NCBI GenBank assembly: GCA_016584495.1
Contig: WAID01000001.1
Location: 2,108,001 to 2,172,000, forward strand
From: Celoporthe dispersa
Taxonomy: Eukaryota > Ascomycota > Sordariomycetes > Diaporthales > Cryphonectriaceae
DNA: 64,000 bases
Reading direction: 5' to 3'
Part shown: in pieces, positions 1-12,519 of the stretch
How the letters are laid out: each line of letters starts with the position of its first letter
Position numbering within the stretch: the first letter of the stretch is position 1
Notes under the pieces: model-generated
Told to the model about the DNA's origin: nothing
Seen by the model: only the letters and a program-made list of their open reading frames with translations
Databases searched by the model: none
Translations under genes and position numbers: made by a program

Positions 1-2673
1 TTAGAGATTTGGAAGAGAGCGATGGTCGCCCGTACTCGAATGCTGTGTAGGACAGGCCATGACCAAATGGGAAGAGCGGAGCTATATGGGCGCGCTCGTA
101 GTGCCTGTAGCCGATGTAGAGGCCCTCGCCGTAAACCACTTCGAGATTTTCGCCGGGCCAGTTGTGATACGCGGGTGCATCTTGGATACGGCGGGGAAAT
201 GTGCACTGCGACCGAATGACCCCCCTGTTAGTTACCAGCCCAGAAAGACAAATTCCGTGACGAAGCAAGAATCCAACCTACCGGAAGCTTTCCACTAGGG
301 TTCTTCAACCCGAACAAGACATCCGCCAGGGCATTACCGGCCTCCTGACCCTGATACCACGCTTGAACGATGGCAGGAACCTCGTCAGCCCATGGCATCG
401 TCACCGGCGAACCAGACTGATTTACTACCACGGTCTTGGGGTTGGCCTCTAGGACAGCCTTAATGAGCCGGTCCTGGCTGCCATCCGAAGGCAGATCCAT
501 CGTCTTCCTGTCGTACCCTTCTGATTCCCACTCAGCATCAAGACCCACTATCACCACCGCCACGTCGGCCTTCTTGGCCGCGTCAACGGCTTCCTGGAGA
601 TAATCGATCTGATCCTCCTCCTTGAAACCAATGCGGCAGCCGCCATATTTGTGCGTCATGTTGAACTGCTTCTGTTTCGACAGCGGTCGTAGCTCGTTGG
701 TCATCTCCACCCTGAGCTCAACAGCCTTACCGGCGTGCATGTCTAGCTCGACAAGATAGTCAATAGAGCCGTCGAACATTGCCTCGCCCTCTTCCGTCCA
801 ATCCCACAGATCCAGTACAACCCTGCCATCCAGGTATAGCTTCCCAGGCCCGACACTCATGAAGCTGATGGTGTGTCTTCCGGTAGTTGTCGGGGTCAGG
901 TACGTCGTCGCAATGGCTGACCATTCCGGTCCAACTTGGGAAAGTGGTGCAGAGTCCCACAGGAACAAGTCGGTATTCGTCCGCCGTTGATTGACTACAG
1001 GTAATCCTTCGAATCTGTCCCCAGCAAACCAATCAATCGTCACCCCAGGCTTGCCTTCCTTCGTCTTGCAGAATGGCGATGCCACAGGAAGCCACTTGTT
1101 GATATGGCATCCCTGAGCATATATCACCTCCTGTTCTGCGGTCCTCTTGATGCTTTCCAAAGGCAGCGTGTTGTAGTAGGGATTGAGGCTCGCACTGCCT
1201 CCACCTCCTGCGATTGCACGATTCGCATTGGGGCCTATGACAGCAACCTTGGTCCTTTTCCGGTCGATTGGTAATATCGCGCCTTCGTTTTTGAGTAGTG
1301 TCAGTCCTTGAGCACCCGCTTCCCGGATGAGTGCCCGGGTCTTGGGCTGATTGTCTTCCCGCTCTGGCCTCTCCTCAGACATATCGTCTCCTCTGACTCG
1401 ATGCACCAGGGTCAGAACGTTCTCTGCGGCCTGGTCTATATCTTGTTGCGAAATCTGTCGTTGCTCGAGTGCTTCGAGGACCTTCTCAAACCTCCACTTG
1501 GCCGAGAAAGGGAACTCTATATCGCATCCTGCTCTGATCGATTCGATACTTGAGTTCACACCTCCCCAATCAGACATCACTGTTCTGCGGGGTGTGTTAG
1601 TTCTTCCGACTTTTGAAGCTCTTTTCCTAGAATCCATGCTTACCCATCATAGCCCCATTCGCCGCGAAGAATGTCTCTTAGATTATGGGTGTTCATGTCC
1701 GCGTGCACGCCATTCACTAGGTTGTAGGATGTCATGACGGCCCATGGGTTAGCCTCCCGCACGGCGATCTCGAACGGTTTTAGATAGATTTCCCGCAAAG
1801 GTCGTTCCTGGATACGGGAATCTATCGTCAATCGATGCGTCTCCTGCTCGTTCCCAACAAAGTCTGGCCAGGGCGTCAGCTGAGGTATATGGAGTGTCTT
1901 TCCCGGTATTACGAACGCTTGATGGTGGCAGCAACTCCTTTCTGTTGGAGCCCGCGGATATATTGAGCCGCCAGCTTCCCGGTAAGGAGGGGGTCCTCCG
2001 AGAACGACTCGAAATTTCTTCCGCCTAGGGGATGGCGGTGCATGCAAACCGTTGGGGCAAGCAGGATGTGAGCCGATCTCCCCTTGACCTCAACGGCAAG
2101 GTGCTGACCGACTTCATACAGCAGTTCTCGATTCCATGTAGCGGCAAGCGAGACACCACAAGGAAACAATGCGGCCTATGCATTGGTTAGCATTATCGAG
2201 ACTCGAGCTTTCTGCACTGAGGTTGGTAGGAATACCTTTGTTCCACCAACGAAAATTCCGCCCCGAGCACCGTTAGGCCCATCGCTTGTTTTTGCTGCCG
2301 GTATGCCCTTGGAAGTGATTGCGTTTGTCCTCCAGAAATCAGCCGCTGTGAGTAGCGAGACCTGAAGATGTCAGCGCTCCCTGAGGACTTCTGATGTTCA
2401 ACGTGACAAGCTAACCTTTTCCTCCTGCGAAAGCTGAGCGATCTTGTTCCTTGCCCAGAGCCTGTCTTTGCTGACGGTACTTTGCATCAGATCTGGACTG
2501 TCTGGTACAGAGACATCTGTGTCAGGAGTGAGGCAGGACCCGGCGCTTCCAAAAGGGGATGCTTCCATCGGAGACGGCTCCAGTGGAGACGCATTGAGCT
2601 CGATGTCACTATCCATGGCCAGCTCTGTGGCAGCCTGTACCGTCGTCATGCTAAGCAGCCCAAAGACAATCAC
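1..2673 (-). CDS. GH3 beta-glucosidase with PA14 insert, 3' end outside window
   Basis: Glycoside hydrolase family 3 enzyme that releases terminal beta-glucose from oligosaccharides or aryl-glucosides. Six exons join in frame: 2416-2673, 2236-2361, 1917-2175, 1644-1863, 282-1584 and <1-205, about 790 codons here. The N-terminus looks like a secretion signal (hydrophobic start ending VQAA), followed by an acidic Ser/Pro-rich linker of about 50 residues. The GH3 barrel then begins (EEK-VSLLTAADFW, KTSDGPNGARGG, GGRNFESFSEDP, ATIKHFVGNEQE). The catalytic nucleophile is the Asp of VMSDWGG. A PA14-type insert follows in the C-terminal sandwich domain (FLWDSAPLS to LYLDGRVVLDLWDW), as in the KmBglI type, and then GENLEVVYGEGLYIGYR. 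The fibronectin-III-like tail (normally about 100 residues) begins near FPFGHGLSYT and is cut off. The signal peptide plus linker is unusual because many PA14-type GH3 enzymes start directly at the catalytic domain. No frameshift is needed. Confidence 0.9.
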
Positions 2674-5239
2674 AGTATGGCGTGGATACCGGTTGAACTT
2701 GGTGCTGCAAGACAGCTAGATCTGCTCGCGAAGGTGAGAGAGCCCAAGCTGGACCACTTGGTTCCAGTCTAACGTGTGGAAACGAGCGTGAGGGTTTGCG
2801 CGAGGAACGAGTGGATGTGACAGGAGGTACCAAACGCTCTTTGAGGTCAGGTTCGTGTTAGCCCAAGACGGGAAATGCTGTGGCTCTGAACGGAGGCAGG
2901 TCATCACCTGGGGAGTCGTGGGGTGACGCGATTCCTATATAAGCCTTGAGCGCAGTAAGGGATCCGCACCTCTCGCCTCCCGAGATTTAGCCGCAAAATA
3001 GATGAAGAAGATCGGACAAATCCTCAACTGATAAACCGATGGCAGGAATTCTCATTGGTAAGCCCGTGAGAACCACGGGTCAGACCGCTGGAAAAGATTG
3101 GTAGAGATCAGACACGTGAGGCATCCTGACAAGCAGCCTCGGCTCCGGCTGTCCCGTCGAGGCACCGTTCCATGAAAGATCGACAATAATATGCTATCAT
3201 GCATATTGAAAACACAATGGAATTATCAGAGCGGAAAGAGGCTAGCCAGTGGGAATAATTCCTGAGCCTTGTCAGAGGGTGCCTAGTCAACGCAGCACCA
3301 TGAGACCTCATCTATCGCAGTTTGTGAAGGGAAACAGGCACGTCGGTAGGAACGGACCGGATGAGCGGCGGACTTCGCGGCAGGCCCAGACTGTAAGAGA
3401 TAGTTGTGTAGCAGGCTGGTGCCGCTGATGAGATCAGGGTCTGTTCGCTACAGCGAGCCTGACCGCCTCTGGTGATGAAGCCCTGAACGCTGAGCAGTGT
3501 CTTGGCATCGGATAGGCGGTTGGGGTTTCAGCCTCGACGACATCGTAGCCCGATAAAATAGAAAGCATGGTCGAAGTCCATAAGCTTCAAGCCTCAGCTC
3601 ATCGTTTGCGGTGGGGACGGCTTGATAGCTGCAGCCATATTAGCACAAGCAGGGTTCTAGGCTGCACAACGCAAGATGGACCGAAGTTCCTGCATTCCGA
3701 CTGCGTGAGACGGTAATTCGGGACTGCAAAGAGCTGGGGTCTTCACCCCCTGTACAGCTGGGGCGGTTGGTGGCCCTAGCCACTACCGCCGATCCCTACG
3801 ACGGCTATGCTGCCATGCTACGTCGTGCTGTTGATATCATGGGTCATCGCCTGCCACGGTATAGGGACCGATTGGGGCTCCTCACCACGGCCGCTAGAAT
3901 CTGTGCGTGTTCTCTTTGGGTGTCATTCACATCGAATACCACCTGCTGGGACGGCTGTGGCGTCGTCTCGATGCGAATACGCGTGCGAGCCTATCATCGT
4001 ACGGCTTTTGAAAAGCTGGGCGCGGTAGTACTTGTACCATGAAGGCTGTTATGCCGCTTGTGTACAGGACAAGCAATTGCGTGGGGGCGATCAAGTGTAC
4101 AAGAAAGCGAAGCACCAACCTCTGGGAAGGAGCACAGGCGGCGGCGGTGGCTGCTGCTGGTGCTGCTAGGTAGAAGTATAGCAGAGCCCTAAATGCTATG
4201 ACGAGTGCTAAGTGGCCTTGGTTGCGGCAAGGTGCCCGGGGCGGCAGGCCGGGCCGGAACTCCTCCCCCTCAAGTGGGTCTTCTCCGGATCCTCTGGATT
4301 GGCTAGTCGGAAGATCCCACAAGACGATCGGACCCGCCGTCGACTTCAAGCCATCCTCGTCATGCAAGGCTTCCAGCAGCTTACAAGTCGCGCAGGACGC
4401 GTTGTCCCACCGCTCGTGGCTGTCGTGTCGAATCAGTACACAGTAAATCTGTAGTCGGGCAGACAACCCCGCTCCCCCTTGCAGGCTCGAGCCGTTGTGA
4501 CAACGGTCCGCAAGGCTCCCGTCGGAGTTGGCTGCGATTCGTGGACGGTGACCACCGGGCCCGGCACGGTCCCAGACCAGCTAGACTTCCACTAACCATT
4601 GAGGATGGCGAAACGTAAGCCATCGGAGGCTCATGAAGAGCCACTACTGCAAGGCCTGGCTAGGCTCTAGCGTATGGCAAGGCCGTGGACGACGAGATAG
4701 GAACCGCAGCATCCGTTCCAACCGAGTTGGACCATCCATTATCTGTCTATTGATCATTGGCCCTCTCACCGGCAATTATATTGATGAAGGTCAGCCGCGC
4801 GCCGCATATCTGTACCAGTCTCCTGGCCGGCAGGACTCTTAGGGGTCGGGATCGAGATCAGGCCCTGGCGCTGATGGCAGAATGGATGCGATTGATCCCT
4901 ATGATGCGCAGGCACGTCAGCAGGGAATGCAGCCCGGAACCTCCTCCTGAAGGCAGAATAAGCTTATTGATGTTGCATCTGTACAACCGAATCTCAGACA
5001 ACTTGGGGGTTACTGTACGACGATCATAATGAACTCTCGTGGACGGCTGGCATGACCGCACGAATAGCGCTGCGGGAGGACGGCAATGCAGCCGTCGGAA
5101 GGCCAGAGTCGATATCCTAGAGGCCCTAGATAGAGCGTGACAGAGGCAAAGGGGGAGGGAGAGGGGAACAAGATAACAAAGATCGAGCCGACAAGAGGCA
5201 ATACGCTGCTCTCACGGGAGAGACTCATGCCGGAGGGAT

Positions 5240-5704
5240 TCAAATCTGTCGAACTGGCACGAGGCAGGCCATGCCGGATGGTTGGGCGGCAGCGCTGAAG
5301 GTTGCGGCGTGGGGAAAACGGACTTGTCCTTGGGACGAATCGGAGAGAATGCAGGTTCTCTCCGCTGAACCTTGTAGGGTAGTAGAGGCCCAGAGTTTCA
5401 GCGCGTGGGTGGTGGATGGGCCAGTAGTCCGCGGGTCCCAACGGGCTGGTTGTGGTTCGAGTGGGAAAGGCTTAGGATGGCTCATTATCGTGTGGTCATC
5501 GTATCCTTCGTACCAAGATTCTGCACACGGAAGGTACATTGAGATGGTGGAGCTCTTAGGTAAGGTAGGAGCCATGTTGCTGCAGGTGACTAAGTGACTT
5601 CCATATTCAGAGGAGATTTCCTCAGCCTCCGTATCTGGCAGTTTGGGGTAGGAATCGTCCTCTGGTTGACCTCTCCTGCGAACCATCTTCCTCTTCCCCG
5701 CCAA
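5240..5704 (-). CDS. Doubtful hypothetical protein, 154 aa
   Basis: An uninterrupted frame starting MAGKRKMVRRRGQ with a basic N-terminus, an acidic stretch (DTEAEEISSEYG) and a Pro/Ser-rich remainder (SYWYEGYDD-like aromatic patch near residue 65). No family is recognised, no signal peptide or membrane segment is seen and there is no supporting neighbour. It is listed only because it is the most protein-like frame in the 6.7 kb spacer; it could equally be chance. Confidence 0.15.
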   Translation of the reverse strand: MAGKRKMVRRRGQPEDDSYPKLPDTEAEEISSEYGSHLVTCSNMAPTLPKSSTISMYLPCAESWYEGYDDHTIMSHPKPFPLEPQPARWDPRTTGPSTTHALKLWASTTLQGSAERTCILSDSSQGQVRFPHAATFSAAAQPSGMACLVPVRQI

Positions 5705-6067
5705 CAGGCTACATTCTTAACTATCCACATATAGCCCAATGGAGTCTCGTCAGCGACAGCTGCATGCTGTCCTCGCCTCCAACAAGGTTTTCGTCAATAT
5801 CGCGCTACCACTCACCGGCAAGGTCTGGTCGACGGAGAAATACGCAGTTGTGACATCTGGCGTCGGGACGATCTGTCGCCATCCGAGGCTTCACTTACGA
5901 GTGGACTGCTTGTTGCCTTCTTTCTTTTCCTCCCTATCGACTAGGAATGGTGGTTCTCCCTTATTCAGCGACTCAGTATCCGATACGAGTACTAGATTCG
6001 CTCAAGGGCCTAGCCGGTGGAAGGGAGGAGGGGAGGACAGAGGCATCCTGGCTTCTCGACATGATCG

Positions 6068-6093
6068 TGCTGCTGCTGCTGCTGCTGCTGCTG
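6068..6093. repeat. (TGC)n trinucleotide microsatellite
   Basis: About 8.7 tandem TGC units in non-coding sequence. Confidence 0.95.
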
Positions 6094-6518
6094 TATGCAG
6101 TCTTATCAAAGCCTTTGAGTACGAAATGCAGGGAGATTGAAGCCGGTCACACCTCCTTGGTCGAGCTCAGTCACATGCCACAGCCGCGCCATTCGGTCTA
6201 CTTCAACTTGGGGGATACCGCAGTCTCTGCTGTGACTAGGACAAGCTCTAAAATGAGCATAGAATCCTTTCCCACAGCTCAATCCTCCAAGCTGTTGGTA
6301 TATCTCTGCAATGCTGTTGCTGCGATGCTGGCCCCTCAAGCACGGCGTAGAATCGATCCGAAGCCCACCAAAGGGGACCTCGTGGCTGGTCACTTGCCGA
6401 ATCGACTTCGGAAGTTCCATCCGTGGACTGCATGCCGGCATGCTTCCAATGTTTCCGGTGGAGAGTACACGGGTTTCGTATCCACGGAAATTCATGTTCG
6501 CGTGACCGCTTCGATTAT

Positions 6519-6533
6519 CCACACACACACACA
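6519..6533. repeat. (CA)n dinucleotide microsatellite
   Basis: About seven CA units in the gene-poor spacer, followed by a GA-rich tract. Confidence 0.9.
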
Positions 6534-9344
6534 AAGTGTGAGGGAGAGAGAGGGGGAATGACACAAGACACACACCTCGACGTTTCCCTCAGCAGAACTC
6601 TGCATCCAGATCGAAGTAGCACAGTAGGAGGTCTTGGCATCAAACTAACTGCCCTGTGATCCTGTGAGCCACAAGGTGATGGTGCGACATCAGCGACCCC
6701 AATGTGCGCGGCCCACGAGGATACGAGTCTCCGATGGGTGGACGAACAATTCGTCAAGAATGACGAAAGATGGTATCGAGATTGTGTAGTCTCTCACAAG
6801 ACGGCGGCGCAACGTTCCAGCAGCTTTGTCCCAAATGATGAGTCCTGATGATAGTAACGCATGACCTCCCTGTCATAGGTGGTGTCTGAGATGATTGTGT
6901 TGTGCCCGTCGATTCGCTGGCCCACAAGCTGATGGTGCCCTCCCTTCCTTTTCCTGGCATGCGTCTTGTCAGCATCCCACATTTTCAAGCAACTCTGATT
7001 CGCGTCCCTGCTTTCTTATCGGGCGAGGTATCATGTTCTCACAACCTCATCGACGCTGCTTTCTGTTTTCACCCCCTTCAGACAATGTGTTCCGTTCCGC
7101 AGGAACGAGGTCACATCACGCGCAAGTTTGATTAGGGTGACCACTCTGTGAACAGGAGGGGATGAAGAGACCCTTGTGATGCCATGTATGGACTTCCCCA
7201 GTATGGACTGCATTCCAGTCCGTCTCCTGCATGCAATCTGATCTGCTTCCTGTGCTGGTACAGCGGTTAGCATGAGCCTCGTCGAGAAAAACACTTTTGA
7301 ACATAGGATGACTGACCAGCACATGATATAGACGCTCGCAAAGAACATCGCATAGAACCCGAATTCGAAGCTACAGGGCGAGGAAATAGCCTCTGAAAAA
7401 GCTGACTACATGTCCTAACCAAAAAACAAAAAAAAGATTGTGGGAACAGAGAAAGCGAGGAAGGAGAATGGGGGGGGGGTTTGTAGGGTGCCTCTTTCAA
7501 GTTAGAGGTCCCCTAGAATCTGCTCCTGCTTGAGCTGTCAGAAAGTGCTTGGGGCAGAAGTCTGACTGAGTTTTCACTTGTCTAGCTCTACCTACCGCTG
7601 TGTGGATATCAGCTATCTTCTCTGCAAGATCATACTCGGAGAGCAGCAAGAAAACGATCGCATCCAAAGCATTCATAAGGGCATGGCGCCTGCAGGTCTG
7701 CAAGAACCTATACTGCTCTTCGGAATTTCCAGTCTGAGGTGATCTGTTTCCCGAGGTTCCCCCTATCCAGCCCAACTAATGAACCCACAGCGTTTTGGGA
7801 TTCATGCCCAAGTCTAGAGCATCTGTCAGACACGTTGTGATGCCCTGGCATGGATATATGGCTGGGAAAACGAACAGATTTCTGGCAGGCTGGTAGCAGC
7901 AGGAAGGATCCTCGAAGATATCTCGGGGCGCTCTGGGCCTCGCCGTTTGCGAAACGAACGGACAAATATTTCCTCCAAGCCATGTCTAGGGAAGATGCGT
8001 CTTCTAAGTTTTGACATGGAAATGCCTTTCGGACTGCTCGGAATGCAGTGGAACCAAGTATCCTTGGCGAGGAACATCAAACCGAGCGGTCAGTTGTCTC
8101 ATCAGCCAGCCACAGCTTCGGGCGAAATGCCAGCTGCCCAGCCGACAGGGCGTTTGACGGGAGTCAGATCGACCGGTAGCAGAGGATATAGCGATTCGGA
8201 AACAATTTTTTTTTTTTGGCGGGAATTGGTGGGCCTTCACGACGAGATGGCAGAGCTTGAATGCAAAAGTTGATAATGCACCGCAGAGGAGCGGTAGAAG
8301 TCTGCCTTGGGCCTGGGCCTGTGCCTAGATATACAACCAATGTGCTCAAGCTAGGCTAGCATGCAAGGTCACCGATCAGATCGCCACCAGCGCCAGGAGG
8401 CGCGGTGGTCGGGGTGGCGATCGAGGGCGGAAAAGCGGCAGCAGGTGGTACCCGTTCATGTCGTGTAACGACCCTCCTGGATGGGTCGAGATCGATCTAC
8501 TGTGATACGACGCTTGTGCGGTCTCCGTGCTTTGGCCCGACCTCACTTTTCTGTTCGGATTAGCTCATCAGGCCATGCCCTTGCTTGATCTGAAATGTGA
8601 AATTAAGCTCTGCAGAACCTCTATCCGTCCAGCTGTTGTGCTACAGCAGATCTCAAAGTCACTGTCCTGCCTTCTCACAATTCTTGTATACGAATTATAT
8701 AAGCAAGGTAGGCCGTCGGTCGCAACATACTTGCGGAAATGAGGTGCTCGGCTTCGGCATTCATCAAAATCTACTTACCATGGTATCTAATCTGATTATT
8801 CCCACAGTTCAGCCCTGGTCCGCCAGGCCTGCTTCCGCCATGAGCTTTACTACAGAATTCTCCAGTTCTGAAGAGTAGGTTTCAGTGTGCTGGAATTTGC
8901 TGAATGACTGGGCGCAATCTGTATTTTTAAGCATCTGCTCGTCTGAGCTTACTGAGCCAGCCTTTGTATTTTCTGAACTCTGATAAATAGCTTACTTCAG
9001 CGTGTGCACAACGTCACTTTGCATGATTCATACTTTTCTGCAGTGGCGCTTGTTAGCCGATAGCGCCTTCTGGTCCCCACTAATAAGACTGGCTGCAAAC
9101 GACAGGCCTTTGGTCTGCCCACTCGTTCTTGTTGAGGGATAGCGACGTCGCTCAGCATCCAAACCACACGCTGCAAACTACACACCACAGGCTTAAACAT
9201 TTCTGAACACAAGAGAAGCCCTGGGTCCTTGCACCCACGACTTCCCTGGCCACTCCAACTCGACAAAGCCACTGCCAGCAGTCAATTGACATACACCCGT
9301 TCTGAGCAGGGCAGAGGGCAGCAAGCCCTCGACAGTCAGGAGAG

Positions 9345-11086
9345 ATGGCGTGGTCAAAGTCTACTCGCATCAGCATTATGCTAGCCATTGATGTCGCCTT
9401 CTTTCTTGTCGAGCTCATCTCTGGCTTCCTGGTCCACTCCTTGGCACTGATGGCTGATGCCTTCCACATGCTCAACGACATAATTTCCCTTCTGGTTGGA
9501 CTCTGGGCTGTCCGCCTCGCACAGAAGGCCACTACCGACAAGTACTCCTACGGCTGGCTGCGCGCCGAGATCCTGGGCGCCTTCTTCAATGCTGTCTTTC
9601 TGATCGCTCTCTGCGTCTCGATCGTCCTCGAGGCCGTCACGCGATTCTTTGAACCCCCGAGATCTCGAACCCGAAACTGATCCTTATCGTTGGCTCACTT
9701 GGCCTTGCCTCGAACTTGGTTGGATTCCTGGTGCTTGGAGGACACGGTCATTCCCATGGACACGAGCACGGCGACGAAGAACACGGGCACGAACACGCAC
9801 ACGGTCACGGTCACGGTCACAGTCACAACCACAACGACCTCAGCGAGGCGGAGGAGGGCAGGGTCGGCGCGAACTGTGGAGAAGGAGAGGAGAGCGCCGG
9901 GCCCATTCTGGAGCACCTTCCCGAGGTTGCGGTGTCCAAGTTAAAGCACAAGGGCTCCGCGTCCACAGGATCGAAGCGGATATCGTTCGACGAGACCTCC
10001 CAGGCAACCGAGAGAACTGGCAGCAGGGCATCAAACCGTGGCAGGTCGCGACGCCGCGGCAGCACCGGCCGCAACAACGTCACGAGCATTGACGACATCA
10101 GTATCTATCCTTCCTTCTCCCGACAGGACATCCTTGCGGCGACGCGACCCCACCCTCAGGAGCTGAGCTCGGACAGCGGCGACGATGTGGACGATGCCAC
10201 TGTCAGCAAGCAGGCGACGGAAACCACACCCCTCATCGGAAACAAGGGCGACAGCGTGGGCAACGTCGGCGGCAAGTACGTTGACTCTGCACCCAAGCGG
10301 GGTCGGTCTAGGAGGGACTCGAGCCTGCACAACACCCACAACCACAATAAACCTCGCAAGCCAGGCCAGTCGAGCCACGGCCACAACCACGCCGACATGG
10401 GCATGAACGCCATGATCCTACACGTCCTGGGGGATGCTCTCGGCAACGTGGGCGTCATCGTCACAGCCCTCATCATCTGGCTGACCGATTGGCCGGGCAA
10501 GTATTATGCCGATCCGGCCGTGTCACTCTTCATCACCCTCATCATCCTCAAATCCGCCCTGCCCCTCACCTTCGCCACGTCCAAGATCCTCCTACAGGCC
10601 ACTCCTGAGGGCCTCGAGGTCCAGGACATCCGCGAGGACATCGAGGCGCTCCCCGGCGTCATCACCTGTCACCACGTCCACATCTGGCAACTGTCTGACT
10701 CCAAGATCGTCGCGTCCATGCACATCCATGTTGCCTTCCCCATCTCAGAGGCCGGCGGCGAGAAGTACATGGAGCTGTCTAGACGGGTGCGCCGGTGTCT
10801 ACACGCATATGGCATTCACTCTGCGACCATCCAGCCCGAGTTCTGTCTCGATGAGACGCACGGCCACGTGCAGGATGCCGAGCATGTTTTCAACATCGAT
10901 GGTACCGCTGAGGTGCGGAGGTGCAATGCTACGAACGAGGGCGCATGCCTGTTGGAGTGCGTCGATGATTGTGTCGGACAAGGGTGCTGCTCAACGAGTG
11001 CCACGGCTGTGGATGACTCTGTGCGGAGCGACAGCAGCCATTCTGTGCACAGTCATGGAGAAGCTGGGCACGCGCATGACCACTAG
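9345..11086 (+). CDS. ZRC1: Vacuolar zinc transporter, CDF family (Zrc1/Cot1 type), with one frameshift
   Basis: Cation diffusion facilitator predicted to move Zn2+ (possibly also Co/Cd) into the vacuole in exchange for protons. The N-terminal membrane helices begin MAWSKSTRISIMLAIDVAFF. The metal-site HxxxD of TM2 is HMLND at residues 41-45, and the matching site in the second half is HVLGD. Between them lies a long cytosolic loop with a dense His-Gly cluster near nt 9740-9835, typical of Zrc1, and a Ser/Arg-rich stretch. A C-terminal CDF domain (HVHIWQLSDSKIVASMHI) and a Cys/His-rich tail (CCSTSA, HSHGEAGHAHDH) follow. The 580-residue frame needs one extra base: the first half ends in run C5 at 9654-9658 after FFEPP and continues in the next frame as EISNPKLILIVGSLG. 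No GT-AG intron can explain this, so I read it as a homopolymer deletion. No other intron is seen. Confidence 0.88.
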
Positions 11087-12519
11087 GAGGCAATGTGCAT
11101 GTCGCCCGTTGCTTTTCGGTTCCCTCTGTTCGGGGCGTAATGCTATGAGCTCGTTGGGGGATACGGATCGGCGCTCACGGGAGGATTGAGTGTCTCAGAA
11201 ACAATGGTTCATTCCTAGAAGGAGAATCACGCATAAAACGGTCGGAGGGCTCAGGCCTTGGTATTCGTCGACTAGGTTTCTAATCAGGAAGAAGAGCTTC
11301 TCTTCCCTTTCTTTCTTTCTAATATCTTATTCTCGTGGCATGTATATTATTGGCCTACTTATCTTTGTCTTCCCGATGAATGCGTATATTCTTGGGCCTT
11401 GGCGTTGAGCAGAAGAGAAAAACGCGACACAGTTGATACTCGGTAGGTTGAAATGGCGTTGGTCGTTGTGAGGGGGGTTTTATTTGTATTTTTTTCCTTT
11501 GTAGAATATTATGCCGGCATAAATATTAAACAACAAGGCACAGCAAATTATCCAACGAGGACTTTCAGCCCTCCCTACCCTCATTCTTCGTATCAAGGTT
11601 CAACCCATCCCAAGTAGCCACTAATTTTCCATCAAGAGCCTCCCACGCCGTTCAGCTGCCAACTCCCCGACCCCACCCCTCTTCCCGGTGAAAACGAGGG
11701 CGGCGGTACATCCACAGACCTCACTACAGGTAGAAGCATCTCCTGAAGCGCCGCTACGGAGCGCTGAGGGATCGCGTGGCGGTTGTGCACACGTACGTCT
11801 CCTTCTGGCATGCTTGGTGGGCCAGTGGCCACTGGAGACCACCAGGCTGCATAGATGAGACACACGGGTGTTGGGTGTCTGGGTGTTACTAGCTTGAAGG
11901 GGGAATTAGAGCCTGACGTGTTGTTTGCTTTCCCAAGTTGAGAAAATTGAAGGGATATGATATGAGGTAGAGGAGAGTCCTGGAAGAGAGAGAGAGAGGA
12001 CGTAGGAAGCAGACGATGCTTGAGCATCCGAAAGTATTGCATTCGTAGAGAAGTATGTTATGGTCAGTCTGCATAGACAAAAGACGATTTCCAGTTACCA
12101 GCATCCATCAATGAAAGACTCTCCAGCCCAAATCAGGGTCTGGCCATACCGTGAGCTATTATGAGACCACGCACTCTCGTGGTTCCAGCCGCAGCCATAC
12201 ATTTCGTACATTTACATCAGTCGTTAGGTGGCCGCTCAACCAACCGACACGGTCTCCCTTTTGTCCAGTCGTCCCCTCCCCTAGTGGTAGCAGGGGTTAA
12301 TGTACACCTCATCTGGTCCTCTCAGAGCAGGTGATTGCTCCATCCAGCTTCGCGAAAGGGGGAACGAAACAAATCGTCTCCCCTATGTGGTGAGGACCGA
12401 AAGAAGAAAAAAACACACGCCCAAGTACCGCAGCGCATATGCATCTGTCCTTTGATGTCCCATCCTGTGAACCTGTTCCAGGTGCCTTACTTGAAACTGT
12501 AGAACAGGTTCACATCTAG
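11087..12519. other. Intergenic, convergent genes
   Basis: Lies between the 3' ends of the zinc transporter (+) and UNG (-), so it should hold both 3' UTRs and terminators. T-rich patches occur near 11290-11330 and 11480-11500. No further gene is seen. Confidence 0.5.

Larger units (their letters stand above)
2674..9344. other. Gene-poor region, 6.7 kb
   Basis: No convincing gene. Open frames here are short, lack recognisable motifs and do not join through GT-AG introns. The stretch holds two microsatellites (6068-6093 and 6519-6533) and a TATA-like TCCTATATAAG at 2933-2943, which could serve the GH3 gene. I cannot recognise transposon proteins, long terminal repeats or inverted repeats by eye. 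It may be decayed sequence or contain non-coding transcripts. Confidence 0.5.

Noticed and set aside
3927..4466. 179-residue frame (-) in the gene-poor region
   Set aside because: No motif, low-complexity Ala patch, no supporting splice or context.
6106..6573. 155-residue frame (-) with several Cys
   Set aside because: Starts within a CA/GA repeat, no signal peptide or known pattern; indistinguishable from chance.
7497..8080. Overlapping minus-strand frames, one with a protein-like helix (LDAIVFLLLSEYDLAEKI)
   Set aside because: The segment looks protein-like but cannot be joined to upstream coding sequence by a plausible intron; perhaps a remnant, not annotated.
9654..9658. Programmed ribosomal frameshifting as the cause of the frame breaks
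   Set aside because: Shifts go in both directions, lie in many unrelated genes and lack a common slippery site or following structure; homopolymer errors explain them more simply.
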